From the NCBI GenBank assembly GCA_027257055.1, contig JAPVLO010000153.1:2604001-2668000 (forward strand): 64,000 nt of DNA, read 5' to 3'. The DNA is from Cephalopachus bancanus (Eukaryota > Chordata > Mammalia > Primates > Tarsiidae). Of this stretch, positions 60,851-64,000 are shown in pieces (the stretch's first letter is position 1; each line of letters opens with the position of its first letter). Made by a program: the position numbers and the translations under genes. Below the pieces are notes generated by a model that did no database searches, was not told the origin of the DNA, and saw nothing but the letters and a program-made list of their open reading frames with translations.

Positions 60851-61037
60851 AGTCCCAGAGCTGGCAGCATCATTTCTAACACACTGTATTCATCAAAGCA
60901 GTTACCAGTCAACTCAGATTCAAAGTAAAAGGAAAATAAACCCCACCTCTCAAAAGGAAGATTGTCAGAAAAATGTCTGGCCATATTTCATCTGCCACAG
61001 GCTATTTCTAGTTTTATTTTTTAATGTCATTAATTCC

Positions 61038-61271
61038 AGCTAAGTATGACATCTTTCCCATGTCCTTCTTATGCATTATCTTTCTTAAACTATCTTTCAT
61101 ATTGTCACCTTTGAGTGATGGAAATGTCAGGGGTCTAGGTGTGATGAAGATGGGCTTAGGCCAGGCAGAGTTATGAGGATACCTTCTTCACAAAGGGACT
61201 CTTCCCCCAAACAGTCCACGCACCTCCTAAAATACTTAAAAGAACAGCTAGAAGGTCTGCAGCCCCTCTCT
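61038..61271. repeat. direct repeat, right copy
   Basis: It is the partner of 58442-58690, with start-to-start spacing of 2596 bases. Most of the difference is point changes plus loss of about 18 bases ('gatgactaaagtacactgg' in the left copy). Confidence 0.85.
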
Positions 61272-61559
61272 GAACCTCAGCTGTCTGGAGGGAAGTTCTA
61301 AACTGTATTTCCATATATTATACTTAATTACATCTTACATAATATCATTTGGAAGATAAACTAGTTTGTTTTTTCATTCATTGGAGAGAAAAATCATCCC
61401 TGTCCCTCACTGTGCAGGAATAAGTAGCCAACAAATATACAAGCCAAGATAATCTCAGTTCAGGTTCTGGCTTTTCTCTTCTCTGCCATCTTGCATTCGT
61501 GGGTGTATTGTTAGGTAGCTGTTTGCTATTAAAAAAAATAGGGTCTAGTGTGCTAAAGG

Positions 61560-62185
61560 TGCATTTGTTTAGGCTAATTCACTAACCCGAAGATTAGAAA
61601 CCAGAGATGTGAAACCATGCAAAAGTATGCCTTCTACATATGACTGTATAAGGAAGTGGATGATCTTAGTATTTTCTTCAATAGAAATAAGTTTTGGATG
61701 ATTACAACTATCAAGACATTTTTTCCACTGCTCAGAACAGTTTTTGAAGTTGTCAATTTTGATGACTTTTAGTGCTTCTGCCGTGTTTTGCTTGACCTCT
61801 TCTATATCAGCAAAACATTTCCCTTTGAGGATTCTTTTCATCTGGGGAAACAAAAGAAAGTCACTCAGGGTGAGAGCTGGTGAGTAGGAGATGTGGAGCA
61901 TGAGGGTCAAGCTGTTTTTGGTTAAAAACTGCTGAACGTTCAGCGTGGTGTGGGCAAGTGCACTCGTAAGTCACCAGTCATGAAATGAGCAAATGTGTAG
62001 AAAGAATTTAAATAAATAAAAATTCACTGAAGTCAAACGCAGCCTCTCACAACAATGCTAGCTGGTACACTGATGCCAATGGGTTCCTAGAACACTTACT
62101 TAGCAGGGAAAGCCTGTACTACAAAAGACCTATCTTTCACAAAATAATTTTGTTTTGGGGGGGATACCCCCTCAGATAATAAACA
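61560..62185 (-). mobile_element. mariner-type DNA transposon remnant, longer copy
   Basis: A minus-strand frame at 61569-61910 (113 residues) is a broken mariner transposase C-terminal half: 'YSPALTLSDFLLFPQMK', 'KGKCFADIEEVKQNTAEA' and 'NCSEQWKKCLDSC' align to the known family. This includes the region of the third catalytic acid ('SDFLLFP'). Upstream on the minus strand is about 260 bases of 5' sequence shared with 51203-51420, ending near 'gagggggtatcccccc' at about 62155-62172. Catalytic N-terminal half and ORF start are missing. Confidence 0.85.
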
Positions 62186-63310
62186 TGCAGGATATAAATA
62201 TTACGTAAATGCATCAAATTGTGTAGATATGGAAGGCATTCCAAACTTTATTATTATATATTATTTATTCATCAACTGGGACAATCCCTCTGCTATGCTT
62301 TGATGACCAGTGAGGTCAGCAAAATGAAGGTCATATGTGGTTTCACCGGCTAAAGGTGAATTCTAGACTCTCTGACTGCCCTGAGCTGGGTATTATAATT
62401 GTATTTCCTTTTCTGGCATCTCTAGGCCACAGCCTGCCACAGCCTGCAGTTGCTTTTTCTCTGTGCCTTGTGGAATACTTCTTACCTCTTCCACAGCTGA
62501 TGGCTGGTAACCCCTTTGTACATGTCCCCTGGTGGTCAGAGCTGTTAGCAGCTGCAGCTGCAGTGGCCAACATTGAGCAGCCTGAGCACATCGTCAAGGT
62601 TACAGATAGGATCCAGAACTTCCTTATTCTATAAACAGTCACATACGGTTGGGGGACTGGGTCGTACATTTTCCACAGGCAGTCAGATACCTTTGACATT
62701 TTCACTCAGAGAAGGGAAAGGGTCTGTCTTAGTGCTACGACTAGGATTGTACAGTTTTTTCTTCTTTTCTTGTTCCCTCTGGTGCAGAGGTGCCTCAGAG
62801 AGAGGTCTCTTCACAGTGACGCAGTTGCTCCAAATTGAGATCAGTACTGGAAAACTGGTCTGCGGTTCCTATCTTGGTTGCTATTGGTGTCTTGGTTGCT
62901 GGTGTGTGTGTTTTGAGAACTTTGAACATGCAGTTGAGTCTGTACTTTCTGTGGCTTGTCGGTGCTCAAATTCACAACTTTGTAAAGAGTCCTTTCATTG
63001 GGTGAAAATGAACTCTGCTGCATTTTTATCAGATACTGTAAACAGTATCTGTGCAAGTCTTTGAAAAATACTTTAAAATATAGTAGAGAGCTAAACTATT
63101 AGTAACTCTTTTTCAGAGAGCTGAAAAACATCTGTGGTAAGATCTTGCCTATATGGAAGTTTTCTATAAAGTACCTTTTCCCCTTTATTCCTTATTGGAA
63201 GAATTGATAATTATAGGGTACCTTCTTGACATTTGTTTTTCATAGAACTTAAGGTCCTTTTTTTTCTTCAAAAATATTGTAGTTCCTGCAGTTGGTGGGT
63301 TCTTTTTAAT
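62186..63310. other. unassigned block with unexplained open frames
   Basis: I recognise no repeat here. Overlapping plus frames at 62335-62634 (99 residues) and 62573-63064 (163 residues) and a minus frame at 62343-62705 (120 residues) coexist. Only one can be real at most. No splice sites or start context argue for a gene. See findings. Confidence 0.35.
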
Positions 63311-63322
63311 AACTCACTGCTA

Positions 63323-63616
63323 GCCGGGCTCGGTGGCTCAGCCTGTAATCCCGTGCCTTTGGGAAGCTGAGGTGAGTGGATTGCCTGAGCCCGCGGGTTC
63401 GAGACCTGCCTGGGCAGGCGAGACCTCATCTCTATAATAAAATCAAAAAATTAGCCGGGCGTGGTAGTGCACACCTGTAATTCCGCCTACTCGGAAGGCT
63501 GAGGCGGAAGGATCGCCAGAGCCTAGCAGGTCGAGGCTGCGGTGGCTGGGAGCAGCCACTGCACTCCAGTCTGGGTGACAGGGTGAGACTCCAATTCAAA
63601 AAAAAATAAATAAAAG
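63323..63616 (+). mobile_element. young-subfamily Alu dimer with perfect target-site duplication
   Basis: 'aactcactgcta' occurs at 63311-63322 and 63617-63628. It starts 'gccgggctcggtggctcagcc', close to the subfamily's apparent consensus. The B-box hairpin 'gcgggttcgagacctgc' at 63393-63409 has one mismatch. Confidence 0.96.
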
Positions 63617-63628
63617 AACTCACTGCTA

Positions 63629-64000
63629 AATTATTTATAATCACTACCATTGTCCTTCAGTTAGGAGACTTTGGAAATCCCCTTGACATCCTTTCTTACA
63701 AAATTCATCTTGGGTTGCCTGCCTACAGTATTTTTTTCCTAATCTGGTTACCCATCTCTGACTTATTTTAGCACATGCAGCATTTCTGAGTTTGACATAC
63801 TAGCATACTGCACAATCTGAAAAGAAGCTTTTCACTGGGACAGTGGCCTAGATTACCTCAAAGAACAACTAATGTTATTTTGATATTGGAAGAGAACTCT
63901 GAAGAGGAATCATTTCTTTCCTGAGGTATAAGTGGCTTGAGGACTAATCACTGGAAGTTTTATCCAAACTGTTCCTGGTTCTTCAGGAGCCTTTGACAGG
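63629..64000. other. unassigned sequence to window end
   Basis: No repeat or exon recognised. Confidence 0.4.

Noticed and set aside
61569..61910. Possible domesticated transposase gene
   Set aside because: The frame begins inside the transposase, lacks its N-terminal half and DNA-binding region, is surrounded by decayed transposon sequence, and the second copy is broken. Read as a dead element.
1..64000. CpG island, CRISPR array or operon structure
   Set aside because: No CpG-dense promoter-like block outside Alus, no spaced short repeats with unique spacers, and no clustered coding frames; the window is vertebrate non-coding DNA.

Overview
The window looks like nuclear, mostly AT-rich, non-coding DNA from a primate. 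Interspersed repeats of every age cover it. I found no convincing protein-coding exon, no rRNA or tRNA gene and no CRISPR array. The long open frames are antisense readings of Alu, LTR or L1 copies, or low-complexity sequence. Two open frames (47333-47770 minus and 62335-63064 plus) are not explained by a repeat I recognise; they are reported as findings, not called as genes.

Organism: the dimeric Alu elements establish a primate. They are not the usual simian S/Y type, not the common lemur type, and the tRNA-derived SINEs of galagos are absent. Most copies share one unusual subfamily whose right-arm end reads AGTGAGACTCCAACTC and whose left arm has a one-base deletion in the pol III A box. 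By exclusion I infer a tarsier; this rests on memory of the families, not on a database search.

Layout: 1-7.1 kb is mostly unassigned sequence with MIRs, DNA-transposon fragments and one old Alu. At 7.2-8.1 kb an MLT1C/D-type LTR splits an older repeat. At 8.1-12.8 kb lies a long antisense L1 carrying two Alu pieces, followed by a (GT)n tract. At 14.86-20.63 kb an antisense MaLR provirus has been split by an antisense L1, which was in turn hit by two Alus; a third Alu sits in the provirus and a further LTR abuts it to about 21.0 kb. 24.1-24.8 kb is an L1 3' end. 26.05-29.35 kb is a second long antisense L1 interrupted by an Alu, a young inverted-and-truncated L1 and an Alu monomer. 30-38 kb holds young Alus and two young L1 tails in inverted orientation. 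38.7-39.5 kb is an AT-rich tandem repeat followed by an AT microsatellite. 41.4-42.7 kb holds three Alus, one a clean right-arm monomer. 47-54 kb has a Tigger-like element, a 1-kb LTR, a mariner remnant, an MLT1 LTR inserted into a MIR, and an old L1. 56-64 kb has an MLT1 fragment, old Alus, a pair of direct repeats 2.6 kb apart, a hAT remnant, a second mariner copy and one young Alu.

The most interesting signal is in the Alu copies. They record a stepwise change of the left arm toward tRNA-like promoter structure: first an A-box deletion, then a tRNA-like T-arm hairpin around the B box. The rest is retroelement archaeology with good boundaries (target-site duplications), useful for dating and for checking assembly. 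Nothing here works as an operon or pathway.
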